From JAADHU01 sp964446495 (lineage in GTDB: Bacteria; Pseudomonadota; Gammaproteobacteria; Steroidobacterales; Woeseiaceae), in NCBI GenBank assembly GCA_964446495.1, contig CAYUOY010000002.1:1-64000 (forward strand): a DNA stretch of 64,000 bases, given 5' to 3'. Each line of letters opens with the position of its first letter. Positions within the stretch are counted from its first letter, which is position 1. Of the stretch, positions 8,919 through 16,582 are shown in pieces. The notes below the pieces were generated by a model. That model saw only the letters and a list, made by a program, of their open reading frames with translations, had not been told where the DNA came from and ran no database searches. Both the position numbers and the translations under genes were made by a program.

Positions 8919-9893
8919 TTACTGCCCGAAACAGACACCTGCGTAGGCAAGTGTAATGCCCGCGTTTTCCATGTGGCAGTTGTTATCATAGGTGTTGCCG
9001 TCCAGACCGCATACGGGTCGGTAATCCGTTGGACAATTTTGCCCCTGTGACTGGCACAGACCAGCGTGCTGAATTTTCGCTCCGGCCCGCTCTGCCTGGC
9101 AGGCATTCCCGTAGGTCATCTCATCGGCGCCACACACCGGTATGAAAAGCTGCGGGCACGCCCGGGTATTACAGGCACCTTCCTTCGCGCTGGCGATGCC
9201 CGCCGCTTCGGCGGCACAGGCGTTGGTGTAAGTCTTCCCGTCCGACCCGCACACCGGCACGTAAATATTCGGGCAGGCGTCGACAGAACATGCACCTCTG
9301 CGCTGTACCGGTACGCGCTCCAGCCCGGCCTCACAACGATTTCTGTAGGTGCGGGCATTCATCCCGCAAACTGGCTCGTAGTTTGTCGGACAACCGTCGT
9401 CGCCCATGCACGCTTCCAGGCTGACTATACCGATGCCGGCCCTGGTTGCTTTGCAAGCGTTCTGGTAGGTCACGTCATCTTCGCCGCACACCGGTACGAA
9501 CTCATCCCCGCAGACCAGTGTCTCATCGACGCAAACACCCTCGGTCGCGATCTCCACACCAGCAACGCCCGAATAACATTCGTTGGTGTAGGTGTTGCCG
9601 TCGATACCGCAGACCGGTTCGAAGATATCCGGACAGTCTTCCAACCCGACAGCCTCCTCTTCCGGGCACTCGCCAAAAAACAGCACCTCTGCGCCAGCCG
9701 CGGCGGCGACGCAATCATTGCTATAGGTTTTCCCGTCAGCACCACACACCGGGTCGTATTGCATGGTGCAGGCAATGGCATCTACGGGCTCGGTAACCGG
9801 CTCCGCGTCCTGCGCGTGAACCACGGCAGACGCCAGGATAGCGGCGATCAGCAGTGCGTTGGCAGGCACAGACCAGGAGCAGCGTTTGTTCAT
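8919..9893 (-). CDS. Secreted protein of seven Kazal-type inhibitor domains
   Basis: Predicted exported serine-protease inhibitor of 324 residues. It has a signal peptide (SWSVPANALLIAAILASAVVHA) followed by seven tandem Kazal modules, each with a PVCG core, a TYxNxC segment and a closing Cys. Module cores: YDPVCGADGKTYSNDC, FEPVCGIDGNTYTNEC, FVPVCGEDDVTYQNAC, YEPVCGMNARTYRNRC, YVPVCGSDGKTYTNAC, FIPVCGADEMTYGNAC and YRPVCGLDGNTYDNNC. The residues before the reactive loop (Y/F-x-PVCG) differ between modules, suggesting several target specificities. ATG 9893 or 9896 both fit; a start at 9911 is also open. It converges on the M2 peptidase with zero spacing. A structural or calcium-binding role cannot be excluded. 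Confidence 0.88.
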   Translation of the reverse strand: MNKRCSWSVPANALLIAAILASAVVHAQDAEPVTEPVDAIACTMQYDPVCGADGKTYSNDCVAAAAGAEVLFFGECPEEEAVGLEDCPDIFEPVCGIDGNTYTNECYSGVAGVEIATEGVCVDETLVCGDEFVPVCGEDDVTYQNACKATRAGIGIVSLEACMGDDGCPTNYEPVCGMNARTYRNRCEAGLERVPVQRRGACSVDACPNIYVPVCGSDGKTYTNACAAEAAGIASAKEGACNTRACPQLFIPVCGADEMTYGNACQAERAGAKIQHAGLCQSQGQNCPTDYRPVCGLDGNTYDNNCHMENAGITLAYAGVCFGQ

Positions 9894-9929
9894 CATTTCA
9901 CTTTTACACAAATTGCGGCGGCGGAGACT

Positions 9930-10547
9930 CTACTCCGGCGAGGCGCTCCCCCAATAATTATACGTAAGCACACGCAACCCGGGGATGTACATGCGTTCAT
10001 CCACATCAATCCGGAAACCGGCCGACCGTAGCAAGTGCGGAATGTCACGATTCAGATTGCAACCTCCGGCCAGTCGTTTCCAGCCGGGATTCAATCGATT
10101 CTGCCAACGACGGATATTGTCATCGGGAGCCTGCCCGTGCTCACAGAAAAGCAGCTGCCCGCCCGGCTTCAGCACCCGCCGCATACCCGCGAGCGCCTGC
10201 ATCACATCCGGGATAGTGCACAGGGTGTAGGTGACCAGCACGGTATCCACGCTGGAATCCTCCAGCGGTATTTCTTCGCCGGGCAAGTCTATGAACTCCA
10301 GATCGAGTCCCGTCCCCGCATGTTTTCTTCGAGCGACCTTGCGCATGCCTTCCGATGGCTCCAGCCCCCAGATCTTTCGCACCTTGCTGCTGTCGTAATA
10401 GGGTAAATTCAGACCACTACCAATGCCGATCTCAAGGACGTCACCGCTGGCGAGCGGCACCACTTTCTCTCTCTGCTTGCGCACAGGCTTGATCGAACAG
10501 GCGCAGTTCAAGACGTGAGGTAATATTTTTTCGTCGTACCAGCTCAT
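9930..10547 (-). CDS. Class I SAM-dependent methyltransferase (METTL7-like)
   Basis: The 205-residue Rossmann-fold methyltransferase has motif I VLEIGIGSGLN at residues 38-47, an acidic motif II (GLEPSEGM), VDTVLVTYTLCTI and the post-II LKPGGQLLFCEHG. It resembles the UbiE/METTL7-type family that methylates small molecules or thiols. No membrane helix is evident. It lies 2 bp from the deacetylase gene upstream on the same strand and 36 bp before the Kazal gene, so the three may be co-transcribed. The substrate is unknown. Confidence 0.85.
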   Translation of the reverse strand: MSWYDEKILPHVLNCACSIKPVRKQREKVVPLASGDVLEIGIGSGLNLPYYDSSKVRKIWGLEPSEGMRKVARRKHAGTGLDLEFIDLPGEEIPLEDSSVDTVLVTYTLCTIPDVMQALAGMRRVLKPGGQLLFCEHGQAPDDNIRRWQNRLNPGWKRLAGGCNLNRDIPHLLRSAGFRIDVDERMYIPGLRVLTYNYWGSASPE

Positions 10548-10549
10548 GC

Positions 10550-11350
10550 TTAAAGATCCTCCTCCAGTGCGGGCATTGCGTCCACTATTTTCGCCTGCCT
10601 TATGGTCTCGACTGCGCTACCCATCACTAGTTCCCGGATGCTTACCAGTTGAAAACCCTCTTCTTCCAGTCCCGGCAACACTTTTTCAAGAAAAGCGAGC
10701 GTTGTTGGGTAGGGGTGACCAATGGCGATCGCCGTGCCGTGTTTGCTTGCCAGCCTTTTGAGCCGCTCGAATTCGCGGGCGATGCTCTCCGGAGATGCAT
10801 CCACATCGAGGAACACGTCGCGCCGTCGCGCCGGCACCCCGGACTCCTGCGCCGCACTGAGGGCGATGCTCAGGTGTGTCGTGTAACTGTCCACAAAGAA
10901 CAGGCCATCGCGCGCCGCAATTTCTTCCATGAGCCAACGCATATGGCCGGGATGTCGTGTCAACAAACTACCACGATGGTTGTTGACCCCAACCGCGTAC
11001 GGTACCGCTTCCAAATCTGCTGCGAACGTTGCGGCGAAGCGTCGCCGACTCATGTCCAGAGTTATTCCGCCAGGCTCAGAGGTCTCCTCGCGGGACACTG
11101 GCTGCAATGGCAAATGCAGCAATACATCCTTGCCGTGTTCGTGTGCTTTTGCGGCAACGGCGCGACCAGCGGGAGTCTGCGGTAACACTGCGCAGGCAAC
11201 TGGCCCGGGCAGTCCGATTGCGCGTTCTGCCGCATCGAGCTGCCAGCCCAGATCATCGATGATAATCGCAATTCTCGGTATTGGCTCAGCCGACAACGGC
11301 GCAGCACAGGCGATGAATATCGCCGTATTCACGAGAATGAATCTCATCAT
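10550..11350 (-). CDS. Divergent polysaccharide deacetylase family protein (YibQ-like)
   Basis: The 266-residue exported protein has a signal peptide (FILVNTAIFIACAAPLSA) and the divergent deacetylase fold: PRIAIIIDDLGW near residue 25, LLHLPLQP, GVNNHRGSLLT, FFVDSYTT and GHPYPTT. Family members sit next to envC and ctpA in many gammaproteobacteria and are thought to act on the cell envelope. Here it follows ctpA with 9 bp between stop and start. The catalytic activity of this subfamily is not established. Confidence 0.88.
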   Translation of the reverse strand: MMRFILVNTAIFIACAAPLSAEPIPRIAIIIDDLGWQLDAAERAIGLPGPVACAVLPQTPAGRAVAAKAHEHGKDVLLHLPLQPVSREETSEPGGITLDMSRRRFAATFAADLEAVPYAVGVNNHRGSLLTRHPGHMRWLMEEIAARDGLFFVDSYTTHLSIALSAAQESGVPARRRDVFLDVDASPESIAREFERLKRLASKHGTAIAIGHPYPTTLAFLEKVLPGLEEEGFQLVSIRELVMGSAVETIRQAKIVDAMPALEEDL

Positions 11351-11359
11351 TGGCGGGCG

Positions 11360-12595
11360 CTACGGTGCGCGACTTTGCATTATGTAGTGGTCGTCAAGAA
11401 GCCCGATCGCTTCAGCAAGCTGAGGATCACCCTCCCGATCAAGGCCCGCCGCAAGACGGCGTCGTGGATACCCGTTCATACCTTCTATGCGAATGTCGGG
11501 TTCGATACCAACGCCATTTATGGAATCACCCGAGGGCGTGAAATAGCGCGATGTCGTCAACTTGATGGCGCGGCCGCCGGAGAGTGGCATGACGGTCTGA
11601 ACCAGCCCTTTGCCGAAAGTCGGCATGCCGACGATCAACGCTCTGTGATGATCTTGCAGGGCACCGGCAACAATCTCCGAGGCCGAAGCCGAGCCTTCAT
11701 TAACCAGCACAACCATGGCGGTGCCGTCGAGAATGTCCCCGATCGTCGCCTCGCGCGTGAAACGTGCTTCCGCGGTGCGCCCCTCCGCGGAAACGATTAT
11801 TCCCTTGGTCAGAAACAGATCGGACACATCAATGGCCGCATCGAGTATGCCACCAGGATTGTTGCGCAAGTCCAGGATGAGCCCGGCCAGGTATTCGCCC
11901 TCCTGCTCGTAGTCCGCCACCATGACATCAATTGCGGCCGCAAGCTCTGCCGCCGTATGCTCATTGAACTGACTGATGCGCACGTAACCCAGCGCAGAAT
12001 CCAGCGTCTCGTGGCTTACGCTGGTGACTTGTATGTGTTCGCGTCGCAAATTGAAGACCAGCCGTTCTTCGTCTTCACCGCGCAGCACCGCCACGCTTAC
12101 GCGAGTCCCGGAGCGGCCGCGCATCTTGCCAATGGTTTCCTGCAAACCATCGTGCTGCACCGAAAAATCGTCAATGGCGACGATTGTGTCGCCGCTGTGT
12201 ATGCCCGCCCGATACGCCGGCGTGCCATCAATCGGCGCCACCACCAGGATACGGTCATCCTCACTGCTGATCTCCAGTCCGACTCCGGAATAGGCGCCAG
12301 AAGCGCTGATCCGGACATCCTGGTATTCGGCCGCATCGAGAAACTGCGAATGGGCGTCGAGATCCGCCACCATGCCGCGAATGGCACTTTCGAGCAGATC
12401 TTCATCGTCAAGCGGCTCAACATAATCCTGTTTGACGCGCGCCATCACTTCAACGAAGAGTCGCGCCTGTTGCAGGGCCAGCTGGTCAGAGTCCACTGCA
12501 GTGCGGCGGTCGATGACACTTCCACCCAAAGACAGGCTAAGCCCCAGGATGGTGCCAATAACCAGAACCAGTATTCCCCTGGTTTTGAGCGACAT
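11360..12595 (-). CDS. ctpA: Carboxy-terminal processing protease, S41 family
   Basis: Periplasmic serine protease that trims or degrades envelope proteins, including peptidoglycan hydrolases in relatives. The 411-residue product has an N-terminal membrane anchor (residues 7-25), a PDZ domain around residues 95-185 (YSGVGLEIS to FNLRREH), and the protease domain with LDLRNNPGG, the Ser loop GSASASE (catalytic Ser likely S304) and the general-base Lys329 in TFGKG. It is in the order envC-ctpA-deacetylase common in gammaproteobacteria. The 406-bp gap to envC is unusually long and holds a tandem array. Confidence 0.94.
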   Translation of the reverse strand: MSLKTRGILVLVIGTILGLSLSLGGSVIDRRTAVDSDQLALQQARLFVEVMARVKQDYVEPLDDEDLLESAIRGMVADLDAHSQFLDAAEYQDVRISASGAYSGVGLEISSEDDRILVVAPIDGTPAYRAGIHSGDTIVAIDDFSVQHDGLQETIGKMRGRSGTRVSVAVLRGEDEERLVFNLRREHIQVTSVSHETLDSALGYVRISQFNEHTAAELAAAIDVMVADYEQEGEYLAGLILDLRNNPGGILDAAIDVSDLFLTKGIIVSAEGRTAEARFTREATIGDILDGTAMVVLVNEGSASASEIVAGALQDHHRALIVGMPTFGKGLVQTVMPLSGGRAIKLTTSRYFTPSGDSINGVGIEPDIRIEGMNGYPRRRLAAGLDREGDPQLAEAIGLLDDHYIMQSRAP

Positions 12596-12769
12596 GCAAG
12601 CCTCCGGACAGGCCGACGAATGACCAAAGAGGCAACGACGATAGCATAGGGGGAGGCCGCCGATAAGCTGCCGTGGCCCCGATGTTTACGCGGAACCGGT
12701 TTTCGGCCTGCTTGCAGAATCGGGGCCAGGCGCATCACCTCAACAGACCCAACCTATTGCGCCGGGGGT
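12596..12769. other. ctpA upstream region with a long inverted repeat
   Basis: No gene is seen. A 9-bp inverted repeat (GGCCCCGAT at 12675-12683 with ATCGGGGCC at 12719-12727) encloses a 35-nt loop that carries a small palindrome (GAACCGGTTTTC). It could form a leader structure of the ctpA mRNA. No promoter is clear. Confidence 0.35.
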
Positions 12770-13081
12770 TGTCGGCTGAATTACTGCCGGGCGTTAGGGG
12801 GTCGCGTTTCTTGTGGTCGATTGTCGGCGGGCCCGCTGCCGGGGTTAAGTGGCTCGCGTTTCTTGTTGCCGATTGTCGGCGGATCCGCTGCCGGGGTTTA
12901 ATGGCTCGCGTTCCGTGTGGTCGATGGTCGGCGGACCCGCTGCCGGGGTCTACTGGCTCGCGTTCCTTTTAGTGCGTTATCGGCTGATTCACCGCCGGAC
13001 GTTAGGGAGACGAGTTCCTTTGGGTCGGTTGTCGACTGATCCACTGCCGGGGATCAATGGGTCGCGTTCCTTTGCGAAGTT
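12770..13081. repeat. 52-bp tandem repeat, six degenerate copies, derived from the envC tail
   Basis: Copies start at 12770, 12822, 12874, 12926, 12978 and 13030, always exactly 52 bp apart, without spacers. Each contains a GTCGGC-like start, a GCCGGG core and a TCGCGTT-like segment. The last copy (13030-13081) is the coding sequence for the end of EnvC (LRKGTRPIDPRQW). The fifth carries the envC stop, and copies one to four are non-coding. Copies two to four resemble each other most; copies one and five share GCGTTAGG/ACGTTAGG. Because 52 is not a multiple of three, further copies would not extend the protein in frame. Confidence 0.9.
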
Positions 13082-14183
13082 CGAAGTAAAGTCCGACCTG
13101 CGACTGACCGCCACTTTCGCCCACGGTTGCTATCGCGTCACCCGGAGCCACCCAGTCGCCGGTACTTTTCAGAATGGTTTCGTTGTAACCGTACAGGCTC
13201 ATATAATCCTCACCGTGATCGACAATCACCAGCAGACCCATGCCTGCGAGCCAGTCCGCAAAGACAACCCGGCCGTGATAAACCGCACGAACCTCACGTC
13301 CGCGCTGGGCTGCCAGCACGACGCCGTTCCACTTCAGGGTGCCGCTGGCTCGAGGCTGACCGAAATCATGCAGCAGTCGCCCGGCAACCGGCCAGGTCAG
13401 GCGACCCTTCAGACGGCTGAACGGTTCCTCTGACGTAATGGGGTAGTCCGACAGGATGCTGGTCAGCTCGGCGACAAGCCGCGCCAAATCCTTCTCTTCG
13501 GCCGCCAGTCGTTCAATTTCCGTTCCTGCGTTTTTGATCTGGGCGTTCAGCGATGCCAGAAGCTGCTGGCGCTTCGCCTGGGCCACATTAAGCTCGGCCA
13601 ACTCGGCCGTCTGCGCCCTTGCCAGGCGTGCAATCCGCCCTTGCTCTTCTGCCGCGGCCGTTCTGAGTTCATCCAGTGCCCGGATATGCTCGGTGACGAC
13701 CTGGATATTTGCACCTCGATAGTCCGACATGTACTTGTAGTAAGTGAGCAGTCGCCCGAGTTCTGCCGGGTCGCGCTGGTTCAGCATTAGTTTTATCCGC
13801 TCCTGACCACCGTTGGTGTACACGGCCCGAACCTGCGCCACCAATTGGTCGTTTTCGAGCTCGAGTTGCGCCTCGCGTTCGGCAAGCTGGGTCTCAAATT
13901 TCAGTTTTTTCCGCTCACTGAAGGCCCGTTGCCGTTCCAGCTCGGCCAGGTTGATGCGTTTTTCAGCGATCCGTATCTCGGCCGATTGCAGGCTCGCAGT
14001 GGTCTTGTCGCGCTCTGCGGCGCGTCGGTCCATGCTTTGCTTGAGCGCGCTGATCTGTGCGCGCACCTCCTCCAGCTCCTGCTCTTTCACCTTGGTCAGG
14101 CCGGCATCGGGCGCCTGCGCCAGTGCCGCCACGCCAAGTAGCAGACCTAGGGCTGGGAAAAGACGACAGGCAGGTCGGGTCAT
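13002..14183 (-). CDS. envC: Murein hydrolase activator EnvC family protein
   Basis: Periplasmic activator of septal amidases. The 393-residue product has a signal peptide (PACRLFPALGLLLGVAALA), a long coiled coil (about residues 30-260, KVKEQELEEVRAQISALKQS onward) and a C-terminal LytM domain. Two of the usual zinc ligands are absent (KWNGVVL replaces the HxG block), as in E. coli EnvC, so it is an activator rather than an enzyme. Start ATG 14183 is chosen because the signal peptide follows at once; upstream codons to 14309 would overlap the divergent promoter region. The last ten residues lie in the next unit of the 52-bp array, so the present stop codon was recruited from a repeat copy. 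Confidence 0.92.
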   Translation of the reverse strand: MTRPACRLFPALGLLLGVAALAQAPDAGLTKVKEQELEEVRAQISALKQSMDRRAAERDKTTASLQSAEIRIAEKRINLAELERQRAFSERKKLKFETQLAEREAQLELENDQLVAQVRAVYTNGGQERIKLMLNQRDPAELGRLLTYYKYMSDYRGANIQVVTEHIRALDELRTAAAEEQGRIARLARAQTAELAELNVAQAKRQQLLASLNAQIKNAGTEIERLAAEEKDLARLVAELTSILSDYPITSEEPFSRLKGRLTWPVAGRLLHDFGQPRASGTLKWNGVVLAAQRGREVRAVYHGRVVFADWLAGMGLLVIVDHGEDYMSLYGYNETILKSTGDWVAPGDAIATVGESGGQSQVGLYFELRKGTRPIDPRQWISRQPTQRNSSP

Positions 14184-14237
14184 GGCGACGAAGTGTACCT
14201 GCAACGACCATTGGCAGCACTTTCTGCCGGCTGGCAC

Positions 14238-14246
14238 TGGTATACT
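14238..14246 (+). promoter_or_regulatory. Extended -10 promoter candidate for the rhodanese-grxC-secB-gpsA cluster
   Basis: TGGTATACT gives an extended -10 element 62 bp before the rhodanese ATG. No good -35 box is seen. It would place the transcript start near 14253, just before the hairpin at 14264-14282. Confidence 0.4.
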
Positions 14247-14263
14247 CCTTAATCTTTTCCGCC

Positions 14264-14287
14264 GGTCCGCTTCACGCGGGCCTTTTT
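14264..14287 (+). terminator. Terminator-like hairpin in the rhodanese gene leader
   Basis: GGTCCGC-TTCAC-GCGGGCC forms a 7-bp stem with one G-T pair, followed by TTTTT (14283-14287), 21 nt before the rhodanese start codon. With the putative start near 14253 it could act as an attenuator or produce a short RNA. Confidence 0.5.
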
Positions 14288-14307
14288 GCTTTGGTAGCAT
14301 CCCCACC

Positions 14308-14751
14308 ATGGAAACGTATCTTCAATTTGCCGGCAATCACACGCTGCTGGTTAGCGCCCTGATTTTCAGTTTTTTTCTGCTTGTTTTCATGGAGCTAAGA
14401 CGAAAAGCCAGCGGCATCACGAACCTCGAACCGCAACAGGCCGTGAAACTGATCAATGCCGACGCAGTCGTCATTGATCTGCGCAGTGCGGACGCTTTTG
14501 CCCGCGGGCACATCGTTAACGCTAAAAACATACCGTTCGACGAGCTGGAAGCGAGCAGCGAAAAGATCGACCGACTGAAATCCAATCCAATCATTGCCGT
14601 CTGTGAGTCCGGAGTTACGTCCACGCGCGCTGTCGCGTCATTGCGAAAGTCCGGGGTCGAGAGTGTGTACGGGCTTCGTGGTGGCATCAAGGCCTGGACC
14701 CAGGAAAATATGCCGCTTGTTGCCGCAAAAAAAACAAAATCAAGAGGCTAG
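14308..14751 (+). CDS. Membrane-anchored rhodanese-domain protein (YibN-like)
   Basis: 147 residues: an N-terminal membrane helix (residues 12-29) and a rhodanese domain from about residue 38. VVIDLRSADAFARGHIVNA is the family's CH2 region and the active-site loop CESGVTS places the sulfur-carrying Cys at residue 99. The order yibN-grxC-secB-gpsA is conserved with E. coli. The start ATG 14308 follows the signal-anchor rule; an upstream open frame is not coding. It is probably involved in membrane protein biogenesis or sulfur transfer; the exact role is uncertain. Confidence 0.9.
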   Translation: METYLQFAGNHTLLVSALIFSFFLLVFMELRRKASGITNLEPQQAVKLINADAVVIDLRSADAFARGHIVNAKNIPFDELEASSEKIDRLKSNPIIAVCESGVTSTRAVASLRKSGVESVYGLRGGIKAWTQENMPLVAAKKTKSRG

Positions 14752-14756
14752 CAGCC

Positions 14757-15020
14757 GTGGCAAGTGAGGCAAAAGTCATTCTCTACGGAACTCCGTTTTG
14801 CAGTTACTGTGTTGCCGCAAGAAGGTTGCTGAAAAAGAAGGGGGTGAACTATGAGGACATCACCGTTTTGAGCCACGAGAAGCGACGGGAACTCGCGCAA
14901 CGCAGCGGGCAAACCACAGTCCCGCAAATATTCATCAACGACGAAGCCATCGGTGGCTTCGACGAGCTCTATGAGCTGGAAGCGGACGGGGCTCTGGATA
15001 CCCTGCTCGAATCCGGGTAA
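14757..15020 (+). CDS. grxC: Glutaredoxin 3
   Basis: Glutathione-dependent thiol reductase in the cytoplasm. The 87-residue product has a thioredoxin fold with redox motif CSYC at residues 15-18 (the family more often has CPYC), the cis-Pro TVPQIFIND and the glutathione-contacting GGFDEL. Translation starts at GTG 14757, 5 bp after the rhodanese stop. secB follows after 41 bp. Confidence 0.94.
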   Translation: MASEAKVILYGTPFCSYCVAARRLLKKKGVNYEDITVLSHEKRRELAQRSGQTTVPQIFINDEAIGGFDELYELEADGALDTLLESG

Positions 15021-15061
15021 AAAGTCTTTCACTTTAGAAGTCAGAACCGGGAAACACCACA

Positions 15062-15559
15062 ATGGCCGAACAGGAAAACAAGCAGCGAATAATCCTTTTG
15101 CAGAAAATTTACGTCAAGGATTTTTCTTTCGAGTCGCCGAACAGTCCGGACGTTTTTACCGGTGGCGAGTGGTCGCCAAAAACAGACCTCAATTTGCGTA
15201 GCTCACACAACAGCCTGGAGAATGATATTCATGAGGTTGTTCTGACCATCACCGTCAACGCAAAGCATGAAGAGAAAACGCTGTTCCTGGTCGAGGTTCA
15301 ACAAGCGGGTCTGTTTCAGATCAGTGGCTATTCCAAAGAAGAGTTTGAAACTATCGTTGGTACTTTCTGCCCGAACACCTTGTTCCCGTATGTGCGTGAA
15401 GCCGTGGCGAGTGTCGTCGCGAGAGGCGGATTTCCAGAGTTTTTGCTGCAACCAATCAATTTTGACGCGCTGTATGCTGAATCGAGGAAACAGGCTCAAC
15501 AAGCACAGGCCGAGGCGCAGCCTGCCCTCGGCAACGGGGAGGCGGAGACAAGCCACTGA
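15062..15559 (+). CDS. secB: Protein-export chaperone SecB
   Basis: Tetrameric cytoplasmic chaperone that holds preproteins unfolded and hands them to SecA. The 165-residue product has the family start QRIILLQKIYVKDFSFESPN, the hydrophobic groove segments, and FCPNTLFPYVREAVASVVARGGFPEFLLQPINFDALY. The C-terminal tail is Gln/Ala-rich and acidic. Its stop overlaps the proposed CTG start of gpsA (CTGA). Confidence 0.96.
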   Translation: MAEQENKQRIILLQKIYVKDFSFESPNSPDVFTGGEWSPKTDLNLRSSHNSLENDIHEVVLTITVNAKHEEKTLFLVEVQQAGLFQISGYSKEEFETIVGTFCPNTLFPYVREAVASVVARGGFPEFLLQPINFDALYAESRKQAQQAQAEAQPALGNGEAETSH

Positions 15560-16578
15560 GTACCGCAACCGCCAACACCAGTGACCCTGGTCTGCTCGCC
15601 GTTCTCGGTGCCGGATCCTGGGGCACGGCGCTGGCGTTGCAGTTTGCGCGATGCGGTCGGTCGGTCCGCCTCTGGGGGCGTAATCCGGTCGACATTGCGA
15701 AGCTGGTGGAAGACCGGGAAAACAAACGTTATTTACCCGGCGTGTCTTTTCCGCAAAACCTCAGCGGTGAGCCGGATCTTTTTACCTGCCTTCAGGGTGC
15801 TAGCGACATTCTGGTCGCCGTTCCCAGTCATGGCCTGCGAGAAACGCTGTTATCGATCAAAGACTCACTTGAGCCCGGGGTTCGTGTTTGCTGGGCGACG
15901 AAAGGCTTTGAGCTCCACACCGGAAAATTGCCACACCAGGTCGCCGAGGAAGTTCTTGGCGCCGCACGGGAAATGGCCGTCTTATCCGGGCCGACATTCG
16001 CCAAAGAGGTCGGTGTTGGCTTGCCGACGGCGCTAACGGTTGCCGCCAACAACGAGGCTTTTGCCAGCGACCTGGCGCAAGGGCTCTCGTGCGAAAACTT
16101 TCGTGCCTACACCTCGACCGACATGGTCGGTGTTGAGATCGGTGGTGCTATCAAGAACGTACTCGCGATTGCGGCTGGCCTGTCCGACGGGCTCGGTTTC
16201 GGTGCCAATACCCGTGTTGCTCTCATCAGTCGGGGCCTGGTTGAAATGACGCGTCTCGGCGTTGCCCTCGGCGCGCGTCAGGACACCTTTATGGGACTGG
16301 CCGGAATGGGCGATCTGGTCTTGACCTGCACCGACAATCTGTCGAGAAACCGGCGCATGGGTCTGGCACTGGCGAAAGGTCTGAGTATTGAAGCGGCTCA
16401 GATTGAAATCCAACAGGTAGTGGAAGGTGTTCTTGCCGCCGAAGCGGTGCATGAAGTCGCCGCGAAAAACAATGTGGAAATGCCTATCTGCGAGGAAGTC
16501 TACCGCATACTGTATGCAGGAGTGCCGCCGCGAGATGCCGTGGCCTCGCTCATGTCCCGCGCAATTACAGCGGAATAG
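15556..16578 (+). CDS. gpsA: Glycerol-3-phosphate dehydrogenase [NAD(P)+]
   Basis: Makes sn-glycerol-3-phosphate from dihydroxyacetone phosphate for phospholipid synthesis. The dinucleotide site LLAVLGAGSWGTALA lies upstream of the first ATG (15637), so that ATG cannot be the start. In frame, no ATG, GTG or TTG occurs before the motif. CTG 15556 overlaps the secB stop as CTGA and is preceded by a strong GGGGAGGCGGAG at proper distance, so I take it as the start (340 residues). Other motifs: SGPTFAKEV, the catalytic Lys region GAIKNVLAIAAG, and GMGDLVLTC. It converges on trmL with 4 bp between stops. Confidence 0.92.
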   Translation: MSTATANTSDPGLLAVLGAGSWGTALALQFARCGRSVRLWGRNPVDIAKLVEDRENKRYLPGVSFPQNLSGEPDLFTCLQGASDILVAVPSHGLRETLLSIKDSLEPGVRVCWATKGFELHTGKLPHQVAEEVLGAAREMAVLSGPTFAKEVGVGLPTALTVAANNEAFASDLAQGLSCENFRAYTSTDMVGVEIGGAIKNVLAIAAGLSDGLGFGANTRVALISRGLVEMTRLGVALGARQDTFMGLAGMGDLVLTCTDNLSRNRRMGLALAKGLSIEAAQIEIQQVVEGVLAAEAVHEVAAKNNVEMPICEEVYRILYAGVPPRDAVASLMSRAITAE

Positions 16579-16582
16579 GTTT

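Noticed and set aside
12770..13081. CRISPR-like regular repeats
   Set aside because: The 52-bp units follow one another without unique spacers, vary in every copy, overlap envC coding sequence and have no cas genes nearby.
12849..13433. Plus-strand open frame through the 52-bp array and envC
   Set aside because: It reads the repeat and the envC shadow; no signal peptide, domain or ribosome binding site supports it.
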